A stretch of DNA of 64,000 nucleotides from assembly GCA_029258955.1 (NCBI GenBank), contig JAPDJT010000009.1, positions 62,001 through 126,000 on the forward strand, in the 5' to 3' direction. Under the pieces are notes generated by a model. That model saw only the letters and a list, made by a program, of their open reading frames with translations, had not been told where the DNA came from and made no database searches. This DNA is from Thermoplasmatota archaeon (lineage in GTDB: Archaea; Thermoplasmatota; E2; UBA202; JdFR-43). A program made the position numbers and the translations under genes. Positions 46,272-55,834 of this stretch are shown piece by piece (the stretch's first letter is position 1; each line of letters opens with the position of its first letter).

Positions 46272-47201
46272 ATGAGTAAAAAATTTTTTTTCTTTCTGTT
46301 TTTAAACATCTTTATACCTTTTTGGTATTTAGCTTTTGCTTCTGAGACTATAAATAAAATAGTAGCAGTGGTGGGAGATGAGTTTTTAACCCTTTATGAT
46401 TTAGATGAGTTATGTAAACCTTATTTTAAAAGATTTATAAGACCTTATCTTCCTTTAAAAGAAAAAGAAAAGATTAAAAATCAGATAAGAAAACGAATTT
46501 TAAAAGGATGGATAGAAGAAAGTGTTTTAAAAATAGAAGCTAAAAAATATGGATTTACAGTCAGTGATAAAGAGTTGGAAAGATTTTTAACCAATGAAAT
46601 AAATTTAAGAGGAGGAGAAAAAAAGTTTAAAGAATATTTAAAAACTCAAGGAATAAGTTATGAAGAATATAAAGAAAAATTGAGAGACCGTTTATTGAAA
46701 ATCAAATTGGTTCAATTTCAAGTAAAGGGGAAAGTTCTGATTACTGAGGAGGAGCTTAAAAAGGCTTATGAAGAGGTAATTAAAAATTATGATACTGTCC
46801 CTAAATATTGGATATCGGTTTTGATAATAAAAGGGGATGAAAAATTGGCTTCTTCAATATATGAAGAAATACTTCAAGGCAAAAGTTTTGAAGAAGTTTA
46901 TAATACCTATTCTCAGAATATTCAGTTTATAAAGGAAGAAGTTTTTAAAAAAGATGAATTAACTCCAGAAGTTTTAGAAAAACTTGAAAATATAAATCCT
47001 GGTGAAGTTACACCTTTAATCAAAAAAGGAGATGATTACTGTATTATAAGGCTTCTTAAGACTGAAGTAGGAATTCCTCCATCTTTTGAAGAAATGAGAG
47101 AAAAGTTATATCAGAAATTATTTGAATTAAAAGCTCAAGCAGTTTTGGAAAAATGGATTAAAGAACTCGAAGAAAAAAGATATATTAAAATTTATTTATA
47201 A
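46272..47201 (+). CDS. SurA-like periplasmic chaperone/peptidyl-prolyl isomerase
   Basis: A 309-residue protein with a signal peptide (1-22, ending FAFA). The SurA N-terminal domain ETINKIVAVVGDEFLTLYDLDEL is clear. A weak parvulin-like domain occupies about 165-275 (YWISVLIIKGDE, LENINPGEVTPLIKKGDDY); the GD..GI hallmark is missing, so isomerase activity is doubtful. It probably binds outer-membrane proteins on the way to BAM. It sits 3 bp after degP, and recO starts immediately after its stop. Confidence 0.82.
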   Translation: MSKKFFFFLFLNIFIPFWYLAFASETINKIVAVVGDEFLTLYDLDELCKPYFKRFIRPYLPLKEKEKIKNQIRKRILKGWIEESVLKIEAKKYGFTVSDKELERFLTNEINLRGGEKKFKEYLKTQGISYEEYKEKLRDRLLKIKLVQFQVKGKVLITEEELKKAYEEVIKNYDTVPKYWISVLIIKGDEKLASSIYEEILQGKSFEEVYNTYSQNIQFIKEEVFKKDELTPEVLEKLENINPGEVTPLIKKGDDYCIIRLLKTEVGIPPSFEEMREKLYQKLFELKAQAVLEKWIKELEEKRYIKIYL

Positions 47202-47960
47202 ATGATTTTTTCTGTAGAAGCTTTTGTTCTTTCTAAGGAAAAAATAGGTGAGATTGATTCATTAATAGAACTTTTTACTCCAAAAGGAAAAATTTGGAGT
47301 ATTGCTAAAGGGGCTCAAAAAAGTCGCCGAAGATTTGTTAATCTTTTAGAAGAATTTAACTTTATAAAAGCTCATTTAAGAAAAACTTCTAAGAGTAAAT
47401 TTCTTATTTTAGAGAAGGCAGATTTAAAATTTTTGCCAGAGAGTATAAGAAATGATTATAAGAAATACATATTGGTTTCTTATATAGGGGAAATTCTTTC
47501 AAAGATAAGTTTTTCTGGTCTTTCTGTGGATTATTTTTCATTTATAAAAAATCTGTTAGAAGAGATAGAAAAAAATAAAGTGTTAATTTTATTAAAACCC
47601 TTTTTTGAACTAAAAATTTTAAAATTTTTAGGATGGGCTCCAGAGTTATTTCATTGTGTAAAATGTGGATATAAACCTAAAAAATTATTTTATTTTTCTA
47701 TTTATGAAGGGGGGATAGTTTGTTTTAAATGTAAAGATGGAAACAGTGAAATTTTAGATTTTAAAACACTTGAAATATTAAGAAAATTAATCAATATGTC
47801 TGTCAATTTTAAAGAACTGCAAAAAATAGAAGAAGATTTAAAAAAAATGATTAATGTAAGAGAGAAAATTTTAAAAATTAGTGAAAAACTTTTTAAATTC
47901 TTTTTGCCTTTTGAGATAAATTCTTTAAAATTCTTAAAAGAATATAGTTTGGGAGTGTAA
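47202..47960 (+). CDS. recO: DNA repair protein RecO
   Basis: Recombination mediator that loads RecA with RecR and SSB. The 252-residue protein has an N-terminal OB fold (FVLSKEKIGEIDSLIELFT, GKIWSIAKGAQKSRRRF). A C-terminal zinc site shows as HCVKCGYKPKK and GGIVCFKC. The length is normal. The ATG follows the SurA-like stop codon directly, with no separate promoter. Confidence 0.9.
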   Translation: MIFSVEAFVLSKEKIGEIDSLIELFTPKGKIWSIAKGAQKSRRRFVNLLEEFNFIKAHLRKTSKSKFLILEKADLKFLPESIRNDYKKYILVSYIGEILSKISFSGLSVDYFSFIKNLLEEIEKNKVLILLKPFFELKILKFLGWAPELFHCVKCGYKPKKLFYFSIYEGGIVCFKCKDGNSEILDFKTLEILRKLINMSVNFKELQKIEEDLKKMINVREKILKISEKLFKFFLPFEINSLKFLKEYSLGV

Positions 47961-47963
47961 TAG

Positions 47964-48644
47964 GTGCAGAAGCCTTTTAAAGGTAAATTTTTTGAAGGAA
48001 AGCAGTATGTTCTTGAGGAACTTGCGGCTAAGGAATCTTGGAGATTATTTAAAATTTTAGCTGAATTTGTTGAAGGATTTGAAGTTTTACCAAAGGTTTA
48101 TCCAGCAGTAACTATATTTGGTTCTGCAAGAGTATCTTCTGATCATCTAGATTATAAAAAAGCAGAAAAAATTGGGGAACTTTTGGTAAGAGCTGGATTT
48201 TCTGTGATTACAGGTGGTGGCCCTGGTATTATGGAAGCAGCTAATAAAGGAGCAGCAGAGGCTGGAGGATATTCTGTAGGGCTTAGTATTAAATTACCTT
48301 TAGAAGAGGAGCCTAATTCTTATGCTAATCTTAGATTAGAATTTAAATATTTTTTTATAAGAAAAGTAATGATGGCAAAATATTCTGTGGCTTTTGTTTT
48401 TTTTCCTGGTGGTTATGGAACAATGGATGAAATGTTTGAAATTCTTACTTTGGTTCAGACAAAAAAAATTAGACCCATCTCTATAGTTCTTATTGATAAA
48501 AATTTTTGGAATCCTCTTTATAAATGGATGACAGATTATCTTATCCCAAATAATAAAATATCTTTTAAGGATGTTGAACTTTTTAAAATTGTTAATACAC
48601 CTGAAGAGGCAGTAAAATATATTAAGGATTATTTATGGATTTAA
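47964..48644 (+). CDS. LOG-family nucleotide 5'-monophosphate phosphoribohydrolase
   Basis: A 226-residue LOG/TIGR00730-type protein, related to lysine-decarboxylase-like enzymes that release bases from nucleotide monophosphates. It has FGSARVSSD, GGGPGIMEAANKGA and the PGGYGTMDE motif around residue 145. Cytokinin-like activity is known in some members; here nucleotide salvage or detoxification is more likely. The start is GTG at 47964. It overlaps pyrB by 10 bp. Confidence 0.87.
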   Translation: MQKPFKGKFFEGKQYVLEELAAKESWRLFKILAEFVEGFEVLPKVYPAVTIFGSARVSSDHLDYKKAEKIGELLVRAGFSVITGGGPGIMEAANKGAAEAGGYSVGLSIKLPLEEEPNSYANLRLEFKYFFIRKVMMAKYSVAFVFFPGGYGTMDEMFEILTLVQTKKIRPISIVLIDKNFWNPLYKWMTDYLIPNNKISFKDVELFKIVNTPEEAVKYIKDYLWI

Positions 48645-49597
48645 AAAATAAACATCTTCTTGATATTGCTTCACTTTCTAAAGAAGAAATTGAAGATATT
48701 TTAAATTTAGCAGAGAATTTAAAAGAAATTTTATATAGACCAATTCCTAAGGTTCCGACTTTAAGGGGAAAGTTAATAATTCATCTTTTTTATGAACCCT
48801 CTACTAGAACTCGTTTTTCCTTTGAGAGAGCTTCTAAAACTTTATCTGCAGATACTTTAACTTTCACAGGTAAGGGAACAAGTGTTGAAAAAGGAGAAAC
48901 TCTTCTTGATACTATTAAAAATTTAGAAGCTATAGGAGCAGATTTATTTGTTATAAGACATCCTATAGCTGGAGCTCCGTATTTTATAGCTAAATATAGT
49001 AAAGTTCCTATTGTAAATGCTGGAGATGGAACACATGAACATCCTACCCAGGCTCTTTTGGATCTTTTAACTGTTAAAGAAAAATTGGGAACTCTTTCAG
49101 ATTTAAAAGTAACTATTGTGGGAGATATTAAACATAGTAGAGTAGCTCATTCAGATATTTTAGCATTTCAAAAAATGGGTTCTACTGTTTGGGTAACAGG
49201 TCCAGCTCAACTTCTACCGGATTTGAAAGAAGAAGATTATTATAAAATTACTAAAAATGGTTTTAAAATTTGTTATAACTTAGAAAAAGCTATTAAAGAA
49301 GCAGATGTAGTTATAGCCTTAAGAATTCAAAAAGAAAGACATGGAGAAGCATTAGTTCCAAGCTTTTTAGAATACCACGAATTTTTTGGTTTAACTCCAA
49401 AACACTTAGAATTAATTAAAGAAAATGCAATTCTCATGCATCCTGGACCTATAAACTGGGGAATAGAATTGGCTTATGAAATGGAAAAATATCCATCTCA
49501 AGTAATTTTAGATCAAGTAGAAAATGGAGTAGCAATAAGAATGGCAATTTTGTTAAAACTTTTAACAGGTGAAAAGGTTTATGAGAGTTTTGGTTAA
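48635..49597 (+). CDS. pyrB: Aspartate carbamoyltransferase, catalytic subunit
   Basis: Second step of pyrimidine synthesis, carbamoyl phosphate plus aspartate. The 320-residue protein has the carbamoyl-phosphate site FYEPSTRTRFSFE (Ser-Thr-Arg), HPTQALLD, the aspartate contact HPGPINWG, and QVENGVAIRMA at the end. No pyrI is adjacent. It is coupled to LOG upstream and overlaps pyrC by 17 bp (from the ATG start used for pyrC). Confidence 0.95.
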   Translation: MDLKNKHLLDIASLSKEEIEDILNLAENLKEILYRPIPKVPTLRGKLIIHLFYEPSTRTRFSFERASKTLSADTLTFTGKGTSVEKGETLLDTIKNLEAIGADLFVIRHPIAGAPYFIAKYSKVPIVNAGDGTHEHPTQALLDLLTVKEKLGTLSDLKVTIVGDIKHSRVAHSDILAFQKMGSTVWVTGPAQLLPDLKEEDYYKITKNGFKICYNLEKAIKEADVVIALRIQKERHGEALVPSFLEYHEFFGLTPKHLELIKENAILMHPGPINWGIELAYEMEKYPSQVILDQVENGVAIRMAILLKLLTGEKVYESFG

Positions 49598-50858
49598 GAA
49601 AGGTAGAATAATTGATCCATCTCAAAATCTTGATTTTGTTGGAGATTTGTTAATTGAAGAGGGTAAAATTTTGGGAATTGAAAAAAATATAGAAATTAAA
49701 GAAAAAGTAGAAGTGATTGAAGCAAAGGATTTATGGATATTACCAGGATTAGTAGATATACATGTTCATTTAAGAGAACCAGGAGAGGAATGGAAAGAAG
49801 ATATAGAAACAGGGACAAAAGCAGCTTTATATGGAGGAATTTTAAGATTAGCTTGTATGCCAAATACCAAACCTCCTAATGATTCTCCAGAGGTTACAAA
49901 ATATATTTTAGAAAGAGCTTTAGAAAAAGCACATGTTAAAGTTTATCCTATAGCCTGTATTACTAAAAATCAGGAAGGTAAAGAAATTACTGAATTTGGA
50001 AGGTTAAAAAAAGCAGGAGCTATAGGTATTTCTGATGATGGGAAATGGGTTCAGAATTCAGATGTTATGAAAAGAGCACTTCTTTATGCTAAAAACTTTG
50101 ATTTACCAGTTATTTCTCATTGCGAAGATATAAATCTTTCAAAGGGTGGACAGATTAATGAAGGTTATTTTTCAGCAAAACTTGGATTAAAAGGTATTCC
50201 TGTTTCTGCTGAGACTATAGCAGTAATAAGAGACTTGATTTTAGCTAAAGAAACTAAAAAATTTATTCATTTAGCTCATCTTTCAACTAAAGAAGTTATT
50301 CCTTTTTTGAGATGGGCAAAAGAAGAAGGGATACCTTTTACAGCAGAAACTTGTCCTCACTATTTTACTTTAACAGAAAAAGAAGTAGAGAATTATAATA
50401 CTTTAGCTAAGGTTAATCCACCTTTAAGAACTCAAAAAGATGTAGAGGCTATAAAACTTGCTCTTAAAGAGGGACTAATAGAGGTAATAGCAAGTGATCA
50501 TGCTCCACATAGCCCACTTGAAAAAGAGATAGAATTTGAACTTGCTTCACCTGGAATGATAGGTCTTCAAACTTTGTTACCTTTAAGTCTTAATTTAGTA
50601 AGAGAAGGATATTTAACGCCTTTAAAACTTGCCGAATATCTAATTTTAAATCCTTCAAAAGTATTGGGGATTGAGGCTCCATCTCTCAAAAAAGGTTCTT
50701 TAGCTGAAGTAATAATCGTTGATCCTGAAGAAGAATATATATTTACTGAAGAAATAATCCAATCAAAAAGTAAAAATACTCCATTTTTAAATAAAAAACT
50801 TAAAGGCAGAGTTAAAAAAATTATTTTTAATAAAAAGATTTTTGATTTATCTTTTTAA
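49581..50858 (+). CDS. pyrC: Dihydroorotase
   Basis: Third step of pyrimidine synthesis. The 425-residue zinc amidohydrolase has DIHVHLREPG near residue 60, CMPNTKPPN, SHCED, ETCPHYFTL, and SDHAPH as the metal and substrate residues. I chose the ATG at 49581 (MRVLVKKGRIIDP), the usual start of class I enzymes, rather than a GTG four codons upstream. It overlaps the end of pyrB by 17 bp. Confidence 0.93.
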   Translation: MRVLVKKGRIIDPSQNLDFVGDLLIEEGKILGIEKNIEIKEKVEVIEAKDLWILPGLVDIHVHLREPGEEWKEDIETGTKAALYGGILRLACMPNTKPPNDSPEVTKYILERALEKAHVKVYPIACITKNQEGKEITEFGRLKKAGAIGISDDGKWVQNSDVMKRALLYAKNFDLPVISHCEDINLSKGGQINEGYFSAKLGLKGIPVSAETIAVIRDLILAKETKKFIHLAHLSTKEVIPFLRWAKEEGIPFTAETCPHYFTLTEKEVENYNTLAKVNPPLRTQKDVEAIKLALKEGLIEVIASDHAPHSPLEKEIEFELASPGMIGLQTLLPLSLNLVREGYLTPLKLAEYLILNPSKVLGIEAPSLKKGSLAEVIIVDPEEEYIFTEEIIQSKSKNTPFLNKKLKGRVKKIIFNKKIFDLSF

Positions 50859-51002
50859 ACTGTGTTTTTTATAACACACCTGTTCACTATTTTATACACT
50901 TAACTTTTAAATTAAATTTTAAGATTAAAGAAAAATCAATATTTAAAAACAGGCATAAATATTGCTAAAAATATTTTTAAAATTTAAGTAGGAAGAATTA
51001 AG

Positions 51003-51902
51003 ATGGAATATCAGAAGACAATAGCAAAAAAAATAGTTTTAGAAGGAGAAGGAATTTTTTCTGGAAAAAATATAAAAGTAGAAATAGAACCAGCTAAAGA
51101 AAATTCAGGTATTAATTTTATAAGAGGAGATTTACCAGAAAAGCCAGTTATTCCTCTTAAAATAGAAAATGTTATTGGTCTTGATGGAGCTACTGCAGTT
51201 ACTGACGGAAAACATTTTATTTATTTAGTTGAACATATCCTTTCTGCTCTTCATGGACTTCAGATAGACAATGCAAATATTTATGTTTATGGAGAAGAAA
51301 TACCTATTTTTGATGGTTCAGCTTATCCATGGGTAAAAAAAATTCAAGAAGTAGGTTACAAACTTTTGTTTTATCCAAAGAAAAAATTATATCTTCGTAA
51401 AAGTTTTCAGTATCAAAATGGGACAGGTAAAATCAGTTTCAAACCCTCTAATACTTTAAAAATTAAAGCTTCTATATATTTTGAACATTTTCTAATAGGA
51501 CATCAAAGTTTAGAAATAAACATAACTCCGAGATCTTATATTCAGGAAGTGTCTTTTGCAAGAACTTTTGGATTTAAAGATATACTATTTGAAAGGAGAA
51601 ACAAAGGAATACTTAAAGGTGGAAATCTTTCTAATGCTATTATTTTAGATAAAGATTCAATTCTTAATCCTGAAGGATTAAGAATTTCTGATGAATTTGT
51701 AAGGCATAAAATTCTTGATATTATTGGAGATATATTTACTTTAGGGCAACCTTTAGTAGCTGAGATAGAAGCAATTTATTCTAATCACAGGCTTCATATT
51801 GAAGCTTTAAAAAATATTTACAAAACCGGGTTGTTAGAAGAAGTTGAAAGCAGGGCTTTAACTTTTTTGTTAATTTCTAAAAAATTTAAAAGAACTGAAT
51901 AA
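51003..51902 (+). CDS. lpxC: UDP-3-O-acyl-N-acetylglucosamine deacetylase
   Basis: Committed step of lipid A synthesis and direct evidence for an outer membrane with LPS. The 299-residue protein has GEGIFSGKN, LVEHILSALHGLQIDN (zinc His), FDGSAYPWV, and HKILDIIGDIF with the second zinc His and Asp. The length is normal. It stands alone behind a 144-bp gap after pyrC and is convergent with the L,D-transpeptidase gene (2-bp gap). Confidence 0.95.
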   Translation: MEYQKTIAKKIVLEGEGIFSGKNIKVEIEPAKENSGINFIRGDLPEKPVIPLKIENVIGLDGATAVTDGKHFIYLVEHILSALHGLQIDNANIYVYGEEIPIFDGSAYPWVKKIQEVGYKLLFYPKKKLYLRKSFQYQNGTGKISFKPSNTLKIKASIYFEHFLIGHQSLEINITPRSYIQEVSFARTFGFKDILFERRNKGILKGGNLSNAIILDKDSILNPEGLRISDEFVRHKILDIIGDIFTLGQPLVAEIEAIYSNHRLHIEALKNIYKTGLLEEVESRALTFLLISKKFKRTE

Positions 51903-51904
51903 AT

Positions 51905-52837
51905 TTATTTTATAATTTTACCTATTTTATAAATAAAACCATCTGGTTTTTCTATAACCTTTTCCAAAGTAAATAAATCTATTTGGTATTTTAATTTTTT
52001 TCTTTCTGTAATAAAATCTAATTTTTGAATAATATGCCCAAGAGGATTTTTAACAAAATTTTCTATATCTGGAAAGGCTTGTAAATATATTTCCCCATTT
52101 TCTATAGCAATTTTATAAGGTTCATATACAATTTTTACCAGAGTTCCTATAGATACATTTTTGAATAAAAATTTAATATCCTCTGGATAAAGACGTATGC
52201 ATCCATGGGTGCTTCTTCTACCAATACTATATATTTTATTTGTTCCATGAATTGCATAAAGCCCTCTGGATAAATAAAGAGCATAATCACCCATAGGATT
52301 TTCTGGTCCAGGAGGAACTACATCAGGTAAAGTAGGATCCTCAGTTTTTATAGAAGGAGGAGGATACCAAGTGGGTTTTTCTTTTTTATTAATAATAGTA
52401 TATATCCCAAGGGGAGGAAGACTTCCTTCAGCACCTATTCCAATAGAAGCTATAAAAAAATTTTTATTTTTGAAATAATATAATCTCATTTCTGGAAGAT
52501 TAATAATAATAAGATTATCAGACAAAAAAAGAAAATCTTCAGGTATCAGGATTTTTTTTGGAATAATAATTTTCTTTCCAGGAGGAGGAACCCAGGGATC
52601 TATTCCAGGATTAGCAAGGGTTAAGTGATAATAGCCTACTTTAAACTTGACAGCTAAATCTACAAGGGTGTCTTTTTCCTGAAGAGTATAAGTTAAATTT
52701 TTAAAATAAATAAATTTATCAGGAACTAAGGGAATAAAAGAAATAGAAGATTTATCAATTGTTTTTACTTGGCAAGTGCCTAAAGTAATATAAAATAAAA
52801 TGAATAAAAAAATTGGAAAAAATTTATGAAATTTCAT
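51905..52837 (-). CDS. L,D-transpeptidase with LysM domain
   Basis: Periplasmic peptidoglycan cross-linking or lipoprotein-attaching enzyme. The 310-residue protein has a signal peptide (about 1-22), a LysM domain at about 47-93 (YTLQEKDTLVDLAVKFKVGYY), and a YkuD catalytic domain at about 107-230. The domain holds His197 (IHGTN), His211 and Cys213 (STHGCIRL), the standard active site. It is divergent from the cysteine synthase fusion gene, and the two start codons overlap inside a 12-bp palindrome. Confidence 0.92.
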   Translation of the reverse strand: MKFHKFFPIFLFILFYITLGTCQVKTIDKSSISFIPLVPDKFIYFKNLTYTLQEKDTLVDLAVKFKVGYYHLTLANPGIDPWVPPPGKKIIIPKKILIPEDFLFLSDNLIIINLPEMRLYYFKNKNFFIASIGIGAEGSLPPLGIYTIINKKEKPTWYPPPSIKTEDPTLPDVVPPGPENPMGDYALYLSRGLYAIHGTNKIYSIGRRSTHGCIRLYPEDIKFLFKNVSIGTLVKIVYEPYKIAIENGEIYLQAFPDIENFVKNPLGHIIQKLDFITERKKLKYQIDLFTLEKVIEKPDGFIYKIGKIIK

Positions 52838-55174
52838 AGTATTTTACAAAAAATCGGTAATACTCCAATAATTAAACTAAGAAAGATAAAAGTCAAGCCA
52901 TCTGTGGAAATTTGGGGGAAATTAGAAAGTCAAAACCCAGGGGGCTCAATTAAAGATAGACCTGCACTTTTTATGATTGAAGAAGCAGAGAAAAAGGGGC
53001 TTTTAACTCCTGAAAAAATTGTAATTGAGGCTTCAAGTGGAAATACAGGAATAGGACTTTCTTTAGTATGTGCACTTAAAGGATACAGATGTATCATTGC
53101 TATGCCTGAATCTGTTTCTATTGAAAGAAGAAAGATTATGCAAGCCTTTGGAGCTGAAATTCTTTTGACTTCTGCAGAAAAAGGAACAGATGGAGCTATA
53201 GAAACAGTATATGAAATTGCAAGAAAATATCCAAATAAATACTATAATCCTGATCAATTCAGTAATCCAGCAAATTGGATGAGTCATTACAAAACTACTG
53301 CTCCAGAAATTTTAAGAGATACAGAAGGCAAAGTTACTCATGTAGTTTGCGGGCTTGGAACTACAGGAACTGCCATGGGAATAGCAAGATTTATAAAAGA
53401 TAATAAATTGCCTTTTAAAGTTGTGGGAGTTGAACCTAACCCAGGTCATAAAATTCAGGGTCTTAAAAACATGAAAGAATCTTATTCTCCCAGTATTTAT
53501 GATAAAAAACTTCTTGAAAAAGTAATAAATGTTGAAGATGAAGAGGCATTCTATTGGGCAAGAAAGCTTGCCAAAGAGGAAGGAATCTTTGTTGGGATGA
53601 GTTCTGGTGCAGCTTTAGCAGGAGCTATAAAATTAGCAGAAGAAATAGACGAAGGACTTATTGTGGTTATATTTCCCGATGGAGGAGAAAGATATCTTTC
53701 AACTCCACTTTGGAGTTTTGAAACAATAAAACCGGAGCTCTCAAAAGAAGTAGACCTAATTCTTACTAATACCTTTTCAGGAAAAAGAGAACCATTTCAG
53801 CCTTTAAACCCTAAAGAAGTTAAAATTTATACCTGTGGACCTACTTTAAATACAAGACCTCATATAGGTCTTTATAGAAGACTCCTTACAGTAGATATTT
53901 TGAAGAGTTATTTGAAGTTAAAAGGTTATAAGGTTACTCATATTGTAAATTTGACAGATTTTGATGATAAAACTATTCATACAGCTTTAGAAAAAGATAT
54001 TGATTTAAAAGAGCTTACATCTCAAATAGAACAGAAATTTTATAGAGACCTTGATTGGTTGAAAATAGAAAAAGCTGATTTGTATCCTAAGGTTAGTGAG
54101 CATTTAGATGATATGAAAGAATTAGCTTTAAAAATATTAAAAAAAGATAGAGCTTATGAAAAATATTCAAGTCTTTATTTTGATATTTCAAGATTTTCTG
54201 AATATGGAGAACTTTCCAAAATAGATTTAAAGTTTCTCAAACCAGGAGCAACTATAGATTTAGAAGAATATGATAAGGAAGAACCTTTTGATTTTGCACT
54301 TCTAAAAAGAGTGCAAATTCTCGAATTGAAGAAAGGATATTTTATAGAAACTCCATTTGGTAAAGTTAGACCAACTTGGCATATTCATTGTGCATGTTTA
54401 GCTTTAAAATATCTTGGAGAAGAAATAGATATTTTTACAAGTGGAGCAGACCTTATTTTTCCTCATCATGAAAATACAAGAGCTGTAGCTAAAGCTGTAA
54501 CAGGAAAAGAAATTGCTAAATATTGGGTTCATTCAGGTTTGGTATTTTATAATGGAAAAAAACTTTCTTCTGAAAATAAAATAACTATAGAAGATATTAA
54601 AAATAAAGGATTTACAGGAAGAGTTTTAAGATTTTATTTTTTGAGGACTCATTATAGAAATCGTTTTAATTTTAGTTGGAAAGGACTTGAGGAGACTTCT
54701 AAAATTTTAGAAAAGTTTGATAAATATATAGCTTATTTAGAAGCGAGTCCTGAAAATGAGACAAATTCAGAAAAAGAGAATCTTTGGAAAATCTTAAAAG
54801 AATTTGAAAATAACTGGCAAAAGGCATTAAAGGAAGATCTTAATACACCTTTAGTTATTTCTGAATTTATTTTATTTTTCAAAAAAATTTATCCCTATTT
54901 AAAAAATGGTTTACCTTCAGATTATAAAAAGGAAATATTTAAAAATTTAAAAATGCTTAATCAGATTTTGAAAATATTTAAATTTCCTGAAAAAGTTAAA
55001 AACAAAGATATTTTAGAAAAAGTTAAGTTAAGAGATCTTGCTAAAAAGGAAAAAAATTATGAATTAGCAGATAGGATAAGAGATGAGATTGAGAAAAAAG
55101 GATTTTGGATTTTTGATTTTCCTTCAGGCACAGTGGTAGTGTTTTTAAAAAAGAAGCATGAAAAATATTGCTAA
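52826..55174 (+). CDS. Cysteine synthase fused to a CysS-like domain
   Basis: A 782-residue fusion. Residues 1-305 form a PLP-dependent O-acetylserine sulfhydrylase (IGNTPIIKL, NPGGSIKDR with Lys43 for PLP, SSGNTG 70-75, GTTGT). Residues about 312-782 match the whole cysteinyl-tRNA synthetase, including TLNTRPHIG, WHIHC, FPHHEN and the C-terminal LADRIRDEIEKKGF. Deviations at catalytic points: HIGH reads HIGL (346-349), KMSKS reads KLSSE (579-583), and the fourth zinc ligand Glu is Thr551. Canonical charging activity is therefore in doubt. Either it makes cysteine and passes it on, or the second domain has a new ligase role. It overlaps the HhH gene by 17 bp. Confidence 0.85.
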   Translation: MKFHSILQKIGNTPIIKLRKIKVKPSVEIWGKLESQNPGGSIKDRPALFMIEEAEKKGLLTPEKIVIEASSGNTGIGLSLVCALKGYRCIIAMPESVSIERRKIMQAFGAEILLTSAEKGTDGAIETVYEIARKYPNKYYNPDQFSNPANWMSHYKTTAPEILRDTEGKVTHVVCGLGTTGTAMGIARFIKDNKLPFKVVGVEPNPGHKIQGLKNMKESYSPSIYDKKLLEKVINVEDEEAFYWARKLAKEEGIFVGMSSGAALAGAIKLAEEIDEGLIVVIFPDGGERYLSTPLWSFETIKPELSKEVDLILTNTFSGKREPFQPLNPKEVKIYTCGPTLNTRPHIGLYRRLLTVDILKSYLKLKGYKVTHIVNLTDFDDKTIHTALEKDIDLKELTSQIEQKFYRDLDWLKIEKADLYPKVSEHLDDMKELALKILKKDRAYEKYSSLYFDISRFSEYGELSKIDLKFLKPGATIDLEEYDKEEPFDFALLKRVQILELKKGYFIETPFGKVRPTWHIHCACLALKYLGEEIDIFTSGADLIFPHHENTRAVAKAVTGKEIAKYWVHSGLVFYNGKKLSSENKITIEDIKNKGFTGRVLRFYFLRTHYRNRFNFSWKGLEETSKILEKFDKYIAYLEASPENETNSEKENLWKILKEFENNWQKALKEDLNTPLVISEFILFFKKIYPYLKNGLPSDYKKEIFKNLKMLNQILKIFKFPEKVKNKDILEKVKLRDLAKKEKNYELADRIRDEIEKKGFWIFDFPSGTVVVFLKKKHEKYC

Positions 55175-55811
55175 TATATTAAATGATATTTATGAAAAAC
55201 TTTATACTTATTTTGGGCCTCAAAATTGGTGGCCTGCAGATACACCCTTTGAGGTTTGTGTTGGGGCTATACTTACTCAAAATGCAAGCTGGAAGAATGT
55301 AAAAAAAGCTATAGAAAATTTAAAGAAAAAAAATCTTTTAGATCCTTTAAAACTATATGATATTCCTTTAAATACTTTAGCTCAAATTATAAAACCTTCA
55401 GGTTTTTATAATATTAAGGCTAAAAGACTTAAAGATTTTGTTAAATTTTTGGTAGAAAAATATAAAGGGAATTTAGAAGAACTTTTTTCTAAAGGGCTTT
55501 ATGAGGCAAGAGAAGAATTACTTAGTTTAAAAGGACTTGGAAAAGAGACAGTAGATAGTATTCTTTTGTATGCTGGAAATTTTCCAATCTTTGTAGTAGA
55601 TGTTTATACTTACAGAATTTTAAATCGTCATTATCTTGTTCCTGAAGAGACAACCTATGATGAAATACAGGCTTTATTTATGGAGAACCTTCCTCATGAC
55701 CCTAAGCTTTTTAACGAATTTCATGCACTTTTGGTTGCTTGTGGGAAAAATTTTTGCAAGAAAAGAAATCCTTCCTGCACTCCCTGCCCTTTAAACCATC
55801 TCCACACTTAA
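55158..55811 (+). CDS. HhH-GPD endonuclease III-like protein
   Basis: A 217-residue base excision repair protein. It has ILTQNASWKNV at about 38-48, the hairpin LKGLGKETVDSI (124-135) with Glu130 in place of the lyase Lys, and the catalytic Asp148 in VVDVYTYRIL. The iron-sulfur loop has C200-X6-C207-X2-C210, but the fourth position (216) is His, in CPLNHLHT. The cluster may be His-ligated or lost. It resembles the endonuclease III homologues with a Glu hairpin. It overlaps the cysteine synthase fusion by 17 bp. Confidence 0.8.
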   Translation: MKNIANILNDIYEKLYTYFGPQNWWPADTPFEVCVGAILTQNASWKNVKKAIENLKKKNLLDPLKLYDIPLNTLAQIIKPSGFYNIKAKRLKDFVKFLVEKYKGNLEELFSKGLYEAREELLSLKGLGKETVDSILLYAGNFPIFVVDVYTYRILNRHYLVPEETTYDEIQALFMENLPHDPKLFNEFHALLVACGKNFCKKRNPSCTPCPLNHLHT

Positions 55812-55834
55812 ATTACACATTTATAAAGTGCGAA

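Noticed and set aside
50861-50878. TGTGTT/AACACA hairpin after pyrC as a terminator
   Set aside because: The 6-bp AT-rich stem has no following T-run. It could be chance in this composition.
55739-55834. N-terminal extension of the EamA permease
   Set aside because: The added 32 residues are hydrophilic, overlap the previous gene and precede an ATG that starts a normal first membrane helix.
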